Positions 17,103-27,683 of a stretch of 64,000 bases of DNA are shown here, piece after piece (the first letter of the stretch is position 1; each line of letters opens with the position of its first letter). This DNA comes from Algoriphagus sp. AGSA1. GTDB lineage: Bacteria; Bacteroidota; Bacteroidia; Cytophagales; Cyclobacteriaceae. Where the stretch lies: assembly GCF_021390545.1 (NCBI RefSeq), contig NZ_JAJUWR010000012.1, positions 1 to 64,000 on the forward strand, written 5' to 3'. Under the pieces are notes generated by a model. It searched no databases. It worked only from the letters and a program-made list of their open reading frames with translations, and had not been told where the DNA came from. A program made the translations under genes and the position numbers.

Positions 17103-20100
17103 AGAAATACATTTTTCTCCTGATTTTTTGCACCCTCTCATCCACGCTATGGGCACAACAGGAAGCTTCCCTGAAATTCCGGATTTACCTCATCGGGGAT
17201 GGGGGAGAAATGGCAAACGGTCATCATCCGGTAGTGGAAGATGTACGGGACAAACTTCAGAAAGACATAAACACCCCCACCCATATTATTTATCTAGGTG
17301 ATGATATTTATCCCAAAGGAATGCCCGAAGCTAAGGATAAAGAGAGGGATCGGGCGGAATTGATATTGAAGACACAGCTTGATCTATATCAGTACCTCTC
17401 CGGGAAAATCTGGATGGTGCCGGGAAACCATGATTGGGAACGGGGAAGATCCAAAGGCTGGGCAGCCGTGCTACGCGCGGAAGAATATGTCCAGGACAAT
17501 TACCCAGAGGACAGGGTGGTCTGGGTACCCACTGGTGGATGTCCAGGCCCTAATGTGGTTGAGTTGGATCCCACGACTTTATTGATCACTTTAGATAGCC
17601 AGTGGTGGCTCCAAATAAAGAACAAACCCGGTATTGATTCAGATTGTGAATACAAATCAGAGGAAGAAGTTCTGGATGCCCTGAGGTACGTTTTTGAGGA
17701 AAATCAGGATAAGACCATCCTTATGGCCATGCATCATCCACTTCGATCCTATGGGCCACATAATGGTGCTTACAGCTGGAAAGATCATTTTTTCCCACTT
17801 ACGGTAGTTTCACCGAAATTGTATGTCCCATTACCTGTGGTCGGATCAATATATCCACTGTATAGAAGCTGGTTTGGGGACATCCAAGATCTCACACATC
17901 CTAAATACACAGCCATGGCCAGAGCTTTGGAAGGGATATTCAAAGACCATCCAAATGTGATTAATGTAGCGGGACATGAGCATGGTCTGGCATATACCAG
18001 GGAGGACAATTTACATCACGTCATAAGTGGAGCGGGCGCCAAAAGCACCTTTATCAAAAAAAACAACGCAGCAGATTTCACCTATCCGCTACAAGGCTAT
18101 GCGGCCTTGGATTTTTATGAGGATCACGAAGTAAGGATCACTTTCTATGACCCCCTCAAAAAAGAACCATTATACGAGGCTCAATTGGTCAAACCGTTCG
18201 CAGAAAACATTTCAGAACTTACCCTATTCGATCGGAAGATCCCGAGAAATGTGACACGGCCTATTTCTACCCAATATTTACATGGAAAGGGATATTACAA
18301 TTTCCTGGGAAAGAACTATCGGGATGCTTGGGCTATTCCTGCCACCTTTGAATCAGTGGATATTACCACTGCAAAAGAAGGCCTCACGATCATCAAAAAG
18401 GGCGGAGGATTGCAGACCCGTTCACTTCGACTGGCCGACAAGGAAGGTAAGGAATATGTTCTGCGATCTATCAATAAGTATCCTGAAAAGGCGCTGGCTC
18501 CGGAGCTCAGGAAGACCATCGCCAAACAGGTAGTGGAAGATCAGATCTCTTCCTCCCATCCCTATGCCGCCCTTGCGGTAGCCAGGCTGGCTGACGAAGT
18601 CGGGGTAGTACACACCAATCCAAAGATTGTCTATTTACCCGATGATCCTTTATTGGGGATATACAGGAAAGACTTTGGGAATGAACTATATCTTTTTGAG
18701 GAACGGGAAATAGCCGCAAAAGATGCCCCGGAAGACATTAAGTTTTTCAGCACCGATAAAATGCTGAAGAAAATCCATGGAGACAATGACCATCAGGTAC
18801 TACAGAAAGAAGTCCTGAAAGCGCGGATTTTTGATTTTTGGATATCGGACTGGGACCGGCACGATGACCAGTGGAGATGGATAGGCGAAAGAGGGAAAAA
18901 GGGTTGGGAATTCTCGCCCATGCCAAGGGATAGAGACCAGGCATTTTTCGTGAATCAGGGCATATTACCAAAGATTGCAAGCCGTAAGTGGGCTGATCCT
19001 AGATTTCAGGGATTTGATTATACTCCTCCCCGATTTGTGCCAGGCTTCATGTTCAATCCCAGGTATTTTGATCGCAGCTTCCTAAATGAGCTGGACAGAA
19101 AGGACTGGGAAAAATCGCTGGATAAGATCATCCCGAAAATGAGCGAACAAGCCATCTCTGAGGCATTTTCGGACTGGCCGGACGCAGTGGCGGCAAGCAG
19201 TGCCCCTGAGATCCAAGCCAAGCTTCGTCAGCGTAAAATCTGGCTGAAGGAAGAAATGCTAAAACATTACGCATTCCTTTCCAAGAATGTAGATGTTGTT
19301 GGTTCAAACAAAAACGAGGAATTTGAAATAACCTACCGAGAAGATGGACGGGTAAAAGTGGAAGTGAGAAAAATAGATAAATCCGGAAATCTGGAGCAGA
19401 AGCTCTATCATCGGACTTTCCTCCCTGAAGAAACCCAGGAAATAAGGCTTTATGGGCTGAAAGGTGGAGACATATTTCGCACAAAGGGAGAGGGACCCGG
19501 AAAAATCAAAGTAAGGATAATACCCGGAACGGGGGACAAGACAGTGGAAGATGAAGGCTTTACACGAAAAAAGAATACACTCATTTATCAGAATCGCGAC
19601 GAAAAACGGCTGATGGAGGTGGGCCACAGTTCGAAAATAAAGTACGCCCCCTCCCTTTCTTACCTCAACTATGACAGAAAAGAGTTTAAATACGATAAAC
19701 TGATGCCCTTGGTATCGGTGGCGCTTAATAAGGATGACGGTTTGTTCTTGGGGGCTGGTGTCCTATGGGAAAAACACGGGTTCAAAAAAGAGCCTTATGC
19801 CGTCCGGCAATCCATAATTGCAAATTATGCAATCAGTTCATCCGCTTTCAATATTGAATATAAGGGTCATGCAGTTGATGTGATTGGGAATTTCGACATG
19901 GTCTGGAAAGCAGATGTGCGCGCGCCGGATTATGCATTCAACTTCTTCGGAACCGGAAATGAGACAACCTATGATACAGATATCAACGGTATAGATTACT
20001 ATAGGGCAAGGTTTAGCTGGTATGAGCTCTCAGGAGGCTTACAGTCTAAGCTTGGCGAAAGTGGGAGTTTCACATTAGGCCCACATTACCAGGTCTATAG

Positions 20101-20746
20101 ATTTGATGCCGATGAAAACTCAGGCAAGTTCATCACCTCTGCTGAAAGTGGCCTTGATCAGGTTCATCTGGACAAAGCCAAATTCTACACCGGACTTTCC
20201 GCTAAAGTAGTTTTTGATCGGAGAGACCATAAAAACATGCCTACGAGGGGGGTATATTTTGAGGGTCAGGCTAAAAGAATGTGGGGACTCAATGATTTTT
20301 CCGGGGACTTTACCAGTATGGATGGAGAACTAGCACTCTATTGGTCGTTCCGATATCCCTCCAGACTGGTATGGGCGACTAGATTTGGAGGTGGGAAAAA
20401 CTGGGGTGGTTTTGAATATTTCCAGGGCCAGACTCTTGGAGGGCTGGATAATCTCCGAAGTTATAGAAGATTTAGGTTTAACGGTGATGCGGTGTTCTAT
20501 AACAATACTGAAGTCAGAATCCGACTTTTCAATTTAAAAACCTATCTCCTTCCCGCCACCGTTGGAATTTTGGCATACAATGATGTAGGACGCGTGTGGG
20601 TCAAAAACGAGCAATCGGATAAGTGGCACAATTCCTTGGGAGCCGGGCTGTGGCTGGCTCCTTTAAATCAGTTTGTCGCTACATTTTCAGTAGGTTTTAA
20701 CGAGGAAGAATTTCTACCCTTTTTCACTTTTGGATATCAGTTTTGA
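17099..20746 (+). CDS. Metallophosphoesterase fused to an Omp85/BamA-type barrel
   Basis: 1215 residues. Signal peptide 1-19 (ends LWAQ). Calcineurin-like phosphoesterase motifs: GDG at 33-35, GDD at 67-69, GNHD at 109-112, MAMHHP, and GHEHG near 291. A middle region (about 390-760) carries ISDWDRHDDQWRW and PRDRDQAFF, phrases with kinase-like spacing of D residues but of unknown role. The last 350 residues are a surface-antigen (BamA/TamA) barrel: PTRGVYFEGQAKRM, ending FFTFGYQF. Predicted outer-membrane protein with a periplasmic phosphoesterase. It overlaps the convergent GAF gene by 33 bases. Confidence 0.85.
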   Translation: MKKYIFLLIFCTLSSTLWAQQEASLKFRIYLIGDGGEMANGHHPVVEDVRDKLQKDINTPTHIIYLGDDIYPKGMPEAKDKERDRAELILKTQLDLYQYLSGKIWMVPGNHDWERGRSKGWAAVLRAEEYVQDNYPEDRVVWVPTGGCPGPNVVELDPTTLLITLDSQWWLQIKNKPGIDSDCEYKSEEEVLDALRYVFEENQDKTILMAMHHPLRSYGPHNGAYSWKDHFFPLTVVSPKLYVPLPVVGSIYPLYRSWFGDIQDLTHPKYTAMARALEGIFKDHPNVINVAGHEHGLAYTREDNLHHVISGAGAKSTFIKKNNAADFTYPLQGYAALDFYEDHEVRITFYDPLKKEPLYEAQLVKPFAENISELTLFDRKIPRNVTRPISTQYLHGKGYYNFLGKNYRDAWAIPATFESVDITTAKEGLTIIKKGGGLQTRSLRLADKEGKEYVLRSINKYPEKALAPELRKTIAKQVVEDQISSSHPYAALAVARLADEVGVVHTNPKIVYLPDDPLLGIYRKDFGNELYLFEEREIAAKDAPEDIKFFSTDKMLKKIHGDNDHQVLQKEVLKARIFDFWISDWDRHDDQWRWIGERGKKGWEFSPMPRDRDQAFFVNQGILPKIASRKWADPRFQGFDYTPPRFVPGFMFNPRYFDRSFLNELDRKDWEKSLDKIIPKMSEQAISEAFSDWPDAVAASSAPEIQAKLRQRKIWLKEEMLKHYAFLSKNVDVVGSNKNEEFEITYREDGRVKVEVRKIDKSGNLEQKLYHRTFLPEETQEIRLYGLKGGDIFRTKGEGPGKIKVRIIPGTGDKTVEDEGFTRKKNTLIYQNRDEKRLMEVGHSSKIKYAPSLSYLNYDRKEFKYDKLMPLVSVALNKDDGLFLGAGVLWEKHGFKKEPYAVRQSIIANYAISSSAFNIEYKGHAVDVIGNFDMVWKADVRAPDYAFNFFGTGNETTYDTDINGIDYYRARFSWYELSGGLQSKLGESGSFTLGPHYQVYRFDADENSGKFITSAESGLDQVHLDKAKFYTGLSAKVVFDRRDHKNMPTRGVYFEGQAKRMWGLNDFSGDFTSMDGELALYWSFRYPSRLVWATRFGGGKNWGGFEYFQGQTLGGLDNLRSYRRFRFNGDAVFYNNTEVRIRLFNLKTYLLPATVGILAYNDVGRVWVKNEQSDKWHNSLGAGLWLAPLNQFVATFSVGFNEEEFLPFFTFGYQF

Positions 20747-23098
20747 TGTATTATCTATAGGATTAACCATTTTAGGAGCGACAGCAACCCTCAGCGCCTT
20801 AAGTCCATGGACACCTTGCATTTCCTCCAGCTCGAACTCTTCCACCTGGTCTTGAAGTTCACCTTTATTCTGCAAGAAAGTAATGAAGTCCAGGTACTCC
20901 CTGGCTTCCCGCTGCTGTGAATAGACAATGGCTATTTTACCTGGCTGTACCAACCGCTCCTGGGTTCCTGATATCAGCGCTTTATCAATACGTTTTTTCA
21001 TGATCTCATAGCGGATATTATATGCTCCTTCCACATCAAACTTTCGCTCATCCAGCCTAAAACTGATTGAAATAGGAGTGCTATGCGCAAGAATCAGCTG
21101 GGTGATTTCCAGGGGATTTTCAAATTTCACCTTCTTTTCTTCTATGAGATTCACGATTTTCACCAGGCTCTGAAGTTGCCAAAGTCTTAAATTCTTGAGG
21201 TACATCAAATCAAACTTCTGGTCTTTTACCAAAGACTGGCCGATATAGATATTGTATTCAATGCCGTCAGTTTTGAACTTTTCAAAATAATGTGGGTAGA
21301 TTTTTTGGATCATAGCTTCTTGCTCATCCAAAAACCCCCCTATCGTTTGGTTGATAAACTGAAGATTCCTTTCAAAAGCCTTCCTATGGATGCTTATGAC
21401 AGACAGCTTAGGGTCCAGTGCGTCAAAATAGGATTTCACCTCCTCTTTCAAATCGGGGTAAGTCTCACCTAAATGGACAAAAGTAGGCTCCAGTTCCCGA
21501 AGGAAAAACTCAGTGATCCTGACTTCCTCTTCACTGAGTAAGATCAGATTGATTCGCCGCTTGTACTCCTCTATCTGGTCTATCAGGCTATCAAGGAGTG
21601 GAAAATAATGCAAGCTTCTGGCAAGTTTTAAAATCTCTTTCCCCTTATCAAGTTGGATCACAAAATCATCATGGATGGCCTTATTCCGTTCAACGGATGA
21701 ATTTTTAACATCTACTGCGGCATATAAAGGATATACATCTTTGAACAAAATCGGTTGGATTTCAGGTCTTTTGCCTTCCTCCTCCTCTAGGACATAATCC
21801 AGGGCAATTTCATCAAACTTCCATTCTACCACGGGGTGAATTGCGGTAAAGTTCTTACGGATTATAGCCTTGATCTTGTGATCCAGATTCTCAGCCTGTC
21901 TGTGCAGGGCAAGGGAAAGTGACGGAGCCAGATAGTTAAGGGTATGAAGCATCAATGGATCAAACACCCCCTTTTTCACCGAACAGATTTCCAGAACACC
22001 TACCAACTTTCCGTTGTGGCGAAGCGGATATAGGATTATTTCCTGTAGCCCCATGCTTACCATAAGCTGGACCAACTCGGAATCATCTGTATTTTCCTGA
22101 ATATCTTTTAAGAACACAGGATTATCGACTCTCGATAGAAAATCCACGATCGCATGGTATGGCCCCTCACTGCCGGGAACCAAGAGTTCCCTGATAAGAT
22201 AGCTATAGGCAAGACGGCTCTCTGACATAATAACCCTACCGGATACGTTCTGAAGAATGGCTATCCCGATCTTTAACCCTCCACGATCCAATAGGCTCTT
22301 CACAGCGTCTTCAACGATGAGCATAAACTCTCCGGAACTGACTTCATCCTGCTTCAAGACAGCGGCATTTAGAGTGGCCACACTTTGAGCCACTGTCAAA
22401 TCATTGGCTTCCATGATGACAAACCCATGAAATTCAAACATGTCCAAGGGTAGCAAATTTTTCAATTGGTCAAGTTCAAAACTGTATGGTTGATCTATCC
22501 TACAGAATTCTGACTCATCCTGGATTTGGGGAAGGGGCACTTTTGCCACTACCCTTACGAACTGGGTGTTAAACTGAATCTGATAGTGTCTGTTGACCCC
22601 GTTAGTCCCTCTGAATTTCAAGACCATGGGAGGGAACTGGTTTAATTGTATTCCATATAACTGGCTTAAAATCTTAGCATAGATTTGAATTGTTTTATTA
22701 AAGGAGATCTGCTCATAATCCAGGTTATCAGGGAGTTTTATTGATTTGTCATGGGTTAAAAACTGCTCTGAAAATGCTGGAGTCGCATAAATTGGATTGT
22801 AGTCAAAAGGTTTTGAGATCGCCAAAATCTTCTTTTCATCCTGACCGGAAAGCGGGATTAAGGAACTTAGAATGACTCCAAACCCCAACTTGTTTTCTTC
22901 ATTGTTCAAGATCAGGGGATCAATATCATTTTTCAATAACTGAGGAAACTTCTGAATCCTGTTTAAATAATCATGGTAAAGACAAGTGCCGGGATGGGTA
23001 TTATCTGCAAGTTCCTTCCACCTTTCAATCAAGAGCGTAAAATCGAGAAATGATTGTATTCCTTCTGTCTGTTCCAAATCCATAATAATAAAATCCAA
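20714..23098 (-). CDS. GAF domain-containing protein
   Basis: 794 residues, no signal peptide or membrane segment, so cytoplasmic. A GAF-type region spans about 255-400 (KIGIAILQNVSGRVI…LQEIILYPLRHNGKLVGVLEI). Long helical segments follow. The family is conserved in Bacteroidota but its function is not known to me. A second in-frame ATG at 23083 (MDLEQTEG) is an alternative start. Convergent overlap with the phosphoesterase gene. Confidence 0.7.
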   Translation of the reverse strand: MDFIIMDLEQTEGIQSFLDFTLLIERWKELADNTHPGTCLYHDYLNRIQKFPQLLKNDIDPLILNNEENKLGFGVILSSLIPLSGQDEKKILAISKPFDYNPIYATPAFSEQFLTHDKSIKLPDNLDYEQISFNKTIQIYAKILSQLYGIQLNQFPPMVLKFRGTNGVNRHYQIQFNTQFVRVVAKVPLPQIQDESEFCRIDQPYSFELDQLKNLLPLDMFEFHGFVIMEANDLTVAQSVATLNAAVLKQDEVSSGEFMLIVEDAVKSLLDRGGLKIGIAILQNVSGRVIMSESRLAYSYLIRELLVPGSEGPYHAIVDFLSRVDNPVFLKDIQENTDDSELVQLMVSMGLQEIILYPLRHNGKLVGVLEICSVKKGVFDPLMLHTLNYLAPSLSLALHRQAENLDHKIKAIIRKNFTAIHPVVEWKFDEIALDYVLEEEEGKRPEIQPILFKDVYPLYAAVDVKNSSVERNKAIHDDFVIQLDKGKEILKLARSLHYFPLLDSLIDQIEEYKRRINLILLSEEEVRITEFFLRELEPTFVHLGETYPDLKEEVKSYFDALDPKLSVISIHRKAFERNLQFINQTIGGFLDEQEAMIQKIYPHYFEKFKTDGIEYNIYIGQSLVKDQKFDLMYLKNLRLWQLQSLVKIVNLIEEKKVKFENPLEITQLILAHSTPISISFRLDERKFDVEGAYNIRYEIMKKRIDKALISGTQERLVQPGKIAIVYSQQREAREYLDFITFLQNKGELQDQVEEFELEEMQGVHGLKALRVAVAPKMVNPIDNTSKLISKSEKG

Positions 23099-23270
23099 GT
23101 TATAAGTGTCTAAACCAATTATTTTGAATTAAAGTTGATATATGGATAAAAGTTTATGATCATCTATCACAAGTTGCGTATGGCCGTTGTAGGAAGAGGC
23201 TTCTTTTCACATATCGCTGAGAATCCCTGAATACTGTTCGCTCCTGTTATTATGCGAGCTAGCTGTATGA
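23099..23270. other. Intergenic between GAF gene and histidine-kinase gene
   Basis: 172 bases without gene or clear hairpin. Confidence 0.4.
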
Positions 23271-25271
23271 TCAAAAGCCTCTCTCCAACGGGATAACCAG
23301 CTCTACCTGAGTCCCTGTAAGGGTACTGTCCATATCATGCCTATCCAGAATGGTTACCTGGATCGTTACCCCTTTTGCCCTGGCCAGAATTTCCAAACGC
23401 TCCCGGCTTATAGTCGTGGAGAGGGATTTCTGTTTACCATCAGGTTTCTGTTTTACAGCTTTGATTCCCGGACCATTGTCAACAATACTCACATAAAGTG
23501 ATTCTTTGTGGAGACTCAGTGACACTGTAATCATTCCCTGCCCAGTGGCATTGGCCACCCCATGCAAAATAGCATTCTCAACAAACGGCTGGATAAGCAT
23601 AGGAGGAATCAGTAGGTGCAAGGCATCCTCACCTGTAGGCTTGTGAATCTTGAATTCAAAACTCTCATCATAACGCATCCGCTGTAATTCCAAGTAGTAC
23701 TCCAATGTCTCAATCTCGTCCTCTAAAGGCACCTGGCTTTCCCTTGAAAGTTCCAGACTGTTGCGCAATAGCCGGCTGAATTTATTTAGATATCGAAGTG
23801 CTTTTTCCTTTTCTTCTATCCTGATGTAACTCTGCAACGCTGAGAGTGAATTGAAAATAAAATGCGGCTCCATTTGCGTACGAAGCAGACGCTGTTCCAA
23901 TTCTATCGCGCTTTTTTGCAGCTGCACCTTTTCTTTTTCTTCCTTAAGTTTCAATTGTTTTCTGCCAATGTACAGGATCACCACAATAGCTATGGCCAGC
24001 AAAGCAGACAGTGCCGATATGACTAGCAGTAAGCGATTATGGGCCAATTTGCTTTCCGCAAGGAGCACCTGTCGATTCAAGCCCAGAATATGTCTCTCAT
24101 TGGCTTGAAGCTGATATATTGTGGACATTTCCGCAATAGATTGCGCATATTCATTTTCATAAAGTTTTTGGTTTTTGTCCATAAGCAAGCCATACGCTTG
24201 ATATGCTTTTTCATATTGATGGGTAAAAAAAAAATAATCCACCAAGACTTGCTGATACAGGACATAATCAGCATCTGTCAGGTACTTTTCTTCCTCCTCT
24301 AAAAACCGGAAAGCTTGCTGCATGTATTGATATGCAAGCTCTTGTTTGCCCAACTTCAAATAACTATCGGACAAATAGACATAATCCCTAAACAAGTTGG
24401 AAAAAAAGCTGGGGTGGGGATTGGAGGATGCAACAGTCTCTTTGTCTATTTCCAAAAGCTTGAGGTGATAGACCACTGCGGAATCCAGCTTTTCGGTTTT
24501 CGCAAAGTAATGTGCTTTTTCATCGTACAAAAAGCGGGGATTCACCTGATCCGGATACCGGCGGCTGAGAACTTCCATTTTTTGCATATAGTGGTAAGCC
24601 GAATCGGTATCATCACTTGATATGCGATAGTTATTTGCCAATTGTCTGAATGCCCTAAACTGTAATGCCGCGGGAGCCATGTCATATTCCAATGTTTTAA
24701 TAGCCCTTCTGTTCCACTCCATTGCCTGTTTATACTGCCCCAAGCGGGCATCTGACTGGGCTGTAGCCATATATAAGCTCGCTATCTGAACCGGGGTCAA
24801 ATCGATCAGACTGTCTGAAAAAATGAGCTGGGAAGCATGGTTGAAGTAATAATTCTCCTGATGTAGGTTTCCTTCTATGGTGGCCATGTTGCCTTCCCCA
24901 TAATATAACAGTGCCATCATCTCCGGATGACCCTCTTGGGCTTCCATCAGATCCCAAGCCATACGCATATGCCATTTAATGGAATCCAACTCGCCTTTGT
25001 AATAATATGCCCCTGCCAGTCGATAATGGATACGTGCCATTATTACCGAATCTCCCGAATAGGGTTTTTGAGTAAGACTTTTTGCCCAAAAAACCGTTTG
25101 TTCATCACCGGAAAGAATTTGACCTTCTTTTTCAAGTTCTTTCAATGATTCCAGAGCATCTGACCTAAGCTGTTTCTTATCCATGATTTTTTTTTCACAA
25201 GAAGACAAGAAGACCAAAATCAACATCACTGAAACTTGTTTTAGCAGGTCATATATATTTATAAAACTCAT
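23271..25271 (-). CDS. LytS/YehU-type sensor histidine kinase with TPR sensor
   Basis: 666 residues. An N-terminal lipobox-like signal (LILVFLSSCEKK) is followed by about 380 residues of TPR repeats, a membrane helix (LLVISALSALLAIAIVVILY, about 412-434), a His-kinase domain with the phospho-acceptor in MEPHFIFNSLSALQSY (near residue 468), and an HATPase with N-box IQPFVENAILHG and GPGIKAV. The TPR part would lie outside the inner membrane. It is the second gene of a unit with the LytTR regulator 42 bases upstream. Confidence 0.9.
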   Translation of the reverse strand: MSFINIYDLLKQVSVMLILVFLSSCEKKIMDKKQLRSDALESLKELEKEGQILSGDEQTVFWAKSLTQKPYSGDSVIMARIHYRLAGAYYYKGELDSIKWHMRMAWDLMEAQEGHPEMMALLYYGEGNMATIEGNLHQENYYFNHASQLIFSDSLIDLTPVQIASLYMATAQSDARLGQYKQAMEWNRRAIKTLEYDMAPAALQFRAFRQLANNYRISSDDTDSAYHYMQKMEVLSRRYPDQVNPRFLYDEKAHYFAKTEKLDSAVVYHLKLLEIDKETVASSNPHPSFFSNLFRDYVYLSDSYLKLGKQELAYQYMQQAFRFLEEEEKYLTDADYVLYQQVLVDYFFFTHQYEKAYQAYGLLMDKNQKLYENEYAQSIAEMSTIYQLQANERHILGLNRQVLLAESKLAHNRLLLVISALSALLAIAIVVILYIGRKQLKLKEEKEKVQLQKSAIELEQRLLRTQMEPHFIFNSLSALQSYIRIEEKEKALRYLNKFSRLLRNSLELSRESQVPLEDEIETLEYYLELQRMRYDESFEFKIHKPTGEDALHLLIPPMLIQPFVENAILHGVANATGQGMITVSLSLHKESLYVSIVDNGPGIKAVKQKPDGKQKSLSTTISRERLEILARAKGVTIQVTILDRHDMDSTLTGTQVELVIPLERGF

Positions 25272-25313
25272 TTCATACCTCCGGGCTTTGTATGGAGACG
25301 AATGATCTTTGGA

Positions 25314-26060
25314 TCACCCATTCATCAGTTTCTGCAATACCACTTCTTTCTTACGGACCGACACAGGAATCGAGGTTTTATCTTTCAGGAGGATATAGCC
25401 TGTTTTTACATACCTGTCAATATAAAGGGTATTGATCAAATAAGACTGGTGAGGGCGCAAAAACCACTTTTCGGGCAACAGCTCATGGTAGTGTTTCAAG
25501 GGTTTGGAAACCATGATTTCCCGCTTGTCCGTCAGTATGAATGTGGTGTAACTCCCCTCACTTTTACAATAGATGATTTCCTTGAGCTGCAGCAGCTGAA
25601 GGTATTCCATCGTATGCAGTACAATCTGGTCTTTCAGGTCTAGCTCATTCTTTTCCAATTGGGACCGGGCTATTTTCACCTGCTGTTGTTGTATGGTTTC
25701 GTCCAAATGTTCTCTTCTGGCTTTTCCCAACGCTGCCTGCAATTCTGTTTCGTCCAGAGGTTTCAGCAAATAATCCAACGCCCCGTACTTGATGGCCTTG
25801 ATGGCATAATGATCGTAGGCCGTGATGAAAACAATATGAAAAGGTATTCTTTCCATTTTCCCAAGAACATCAAAAGCCGTTCCGTCTGTCAATTGGATAT
25901 CCATCAAAACCAATTCAGGATTTGCTCTAGTGATCAATTCCAAAGCTGTTGCAACGTTAGCAGCAGAACCGCACAACTCCAAGTCCTCCTCCTTGCCTAT
26001 CAACCATTCAATCTCTTTTCTGATAGCCGGTTCGTCTTCGATTATAAGTGTTCTGATCAT
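25314..26060 (-). CDS. LytTR-family response regulator
   Basis: 248 residues. Receiver domain with the acidic pocket (IIEDEPA) and phospho-acceptor D54 (VLMDIQLTDG), T/S in ITAYDHYA, and K in LLKPLDE. The C-terminal LytTR DNA-binding domain holds IIYCKSEGSYTTFIL and RPHQSYLINTLYI. LytTR proteins bind pairs of short direct repeats about 21 bp apart; a pair of that spacing sits upstream of the exporter operon at 33821-33850, but a link is inference. Confidence 0.93.
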   Translation of the reverse strand: MIRTLIIEDEPAIRKEIEWLIGKEEDLELCGSAANVATALELITRANPELVLMDIQLTDGTAFDVLGKMERIPFHIVFITAYDHYAIKAIKYGALDYLLKPLDETELQAALGKARREHLDETIQQQQVKIARSQLEKNELDLKDQIVLHTMEYLQLLQLKEIIYCKSEGSYTTFILTDKREIMVSKPLKHYHELLPEKWFLRPHQSYLINTLYIDRYVKTGYILLKDKTSIPVSVRKKEVVLQKLMNG

Positions 26061-26718
26061 CTTTTGCTTACTTGAAAGTTGTTGTTCTTTTCTAGCATAG
26101 AAGAATCTCTTCTTTTATTGACTTTGAATGTGGCTTCTTTGGGGCAGTATTGAGATTTGTACTCCGGGTGCCGTAGAAAAAATATCATTTTCAAATCGAT
26201 TTAAATTGCAAGACAAATTAACATATACCTAGCTGATGACAAACCATAGATAGATATCCGTCAAGTTTTAATCCATAGGTGTAGGTGCGGATAAATAAAA
26301 TGAATCTCTCCCTGTCAATTATGCCAATCGATCTATTCTCTTGTGGAGCTACTTTCGTACGGGACGCTTATCCATGACACAAAGGTGTGTTTTCAAAGGC
26401 CACGACAAATTCTACCTATGCTGACATCAATGGGAATACAGCAAACCGTATTTACGGTGATAAATCACGATGCCTCATTACAACACCTACATCAAGGGAT
26501 TTCCATCTTCTCCCTTGCCGCTGCTTTCTGTCCACATGTCCCAAGGACTTCCCCGCAGCTATTTCGGCACGGATCATTTGCCTTGACTCGGTCATTTTAG
26601 AAAATCCTCCCATAGTTTTCCGGAGCCATATCAATTTACCATTTGCCTTGGTCTCAGAAATGTGTCCGGTTCTGGCAGGAAGATCAATTTATGCAGTTAC
26701 ACCCCAAAAGCACTTAGA
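26061..26718. other. Intergenic, with degraded protein-like stretches
   Basis: No intact gene. Short frames such as one containing TYADINGNTANRIYGD (about 26405-26460) look protein-like, yet cannot be extended without changing frame. The promoter of the LytTR unit should lie just above 26061. Confidence 0.35.
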
Positions 26719-26948
26719 ATGACAGAATTCACATTCGTAAGAAAAGCATTAGAATCCATAAGGACCGATACGAATACTAAAACGTTATAGACGGATTTAA
26801 AAGCGTTACGAAGGATATTGGACAAACCCAATTTCTTTACCGAAATAAAGGCAGAGGTTCTTATGTACTTGGGAAAACCGATTTTGTAAACGATACGCTG
26901 GATATCGTCAGTGGAAAAGAGAGCAGACAACAGTGTGTCTTATAGCCC
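26719..26948 (+). pseudogene. Decayed gene fragment of unknown family
   Basis: An ATG at 26719 opens MTEFTFVRKALESIRTDT… and stops at 26790. The coding-like signal continues in a different frame (IDGFKSVTKDIGQTQFLYR, then GKTDFVNDTLDIVSGKE) to a TAG near 26945. The coherent amino-acid composition across the shift suggests a broken gene. I do not recognise the family. Confidence 0.35.
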
Positions 26949-27086
26949 AGGGCTGGTAAAAGAATGGATTTGTAATTATATTTCTTCTCTGTATGGAATT
27001 CTTTATTGATGATTTGGGAGACTAAAAAGATTTGAAAATGAAGGATCAATAGCTAACTAAATGATGTATATAAAAAAGCCAACATT

Positions 27087-27605
27087 ATGAAAAAAACCAC
27101 CATTTTACTCACTGCAATTGTATTGGCTACCGCCTGTGACCAGAAAGAAAAATCCCAAGATGGATCTAACGAAAACGCAGCCAACCTTACCCATAAGGAA
27201 ATGGCAGAAAATTTTGACTGGCTTACTGGAAAATGGAAACGTCTGAACGAGGAAGCCGGTATGGAAACCTTTGAAAACTGGGATAAAATAAGTGCGACAG
27301 AATATTCGGGGATCGGATTTACCATGCAAGATGGAGACACGATCAACCAGGAAAGTATGAAGATCGTCCAGCAAGACGGTCAATGGAATTTGCTGGTAAA
27401 AACACCGGATGAAGCCACATTTATCTCCTTTTCTTTGGCTGAACTAAAAAAGGATACGTTCACCTTTACCCACGACACCTTGGATTTCCCCAATAAAATC
27501 CACTATTGGAAAAACGGCGAAAACATAAACGCTTTAGTGGCCGGGGAAGGTATGCAGATAGACTTTGAGTTTGAAAATTTCCCAAGACCTTTAAACGTTA
27601 AATAG
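27087..27605 (+). CDS. DUF6265 family lipoprotein
   Basis: 172 residues. The N-terminus KKTTILLTAIVLATACDQK carries a lipobox (ATAC), so a lipoprotein. The body fits DUF6265 (FDWLTGKWKRLNEE, ENWDKISATEYSGIGF, FISFSLAELKKDTFTF, DFEFENFPRP), a small calycin-like domain of unknown function. It stands alone, followed by a mobile element 78 bases later. Confidence 0.75.
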   Translation: MKKTTILLTAIVLATACDQKEKSQDGSNENAANLTHKEMAENFDWLTGKWKRLNEEAGMETFENWDKISATEYSGIGFTMQDGDTINQESMKIVQQDGQWNLLVKTPDEATFISFSLAELKKDTFTFTHDTLDFPNKIHYWKNGENINALVAGEGMQIDFEFENFPRPLNVK

Positions 27606-27683
27606 GACTTTCTCCGAAAAGGTACCAGGAGAGCCTGTGTAAGAAAATGAGCTGAGAATTTAGGCGCTCTAAACCCCTATTTA

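Noticed and set aside
26343..26722. Plus-strand frames with a phrase faintly like penicillin acylases (YADINGN)
   Set aside because: The match is too short and cannot be extended in frame; kept only as possible debris.
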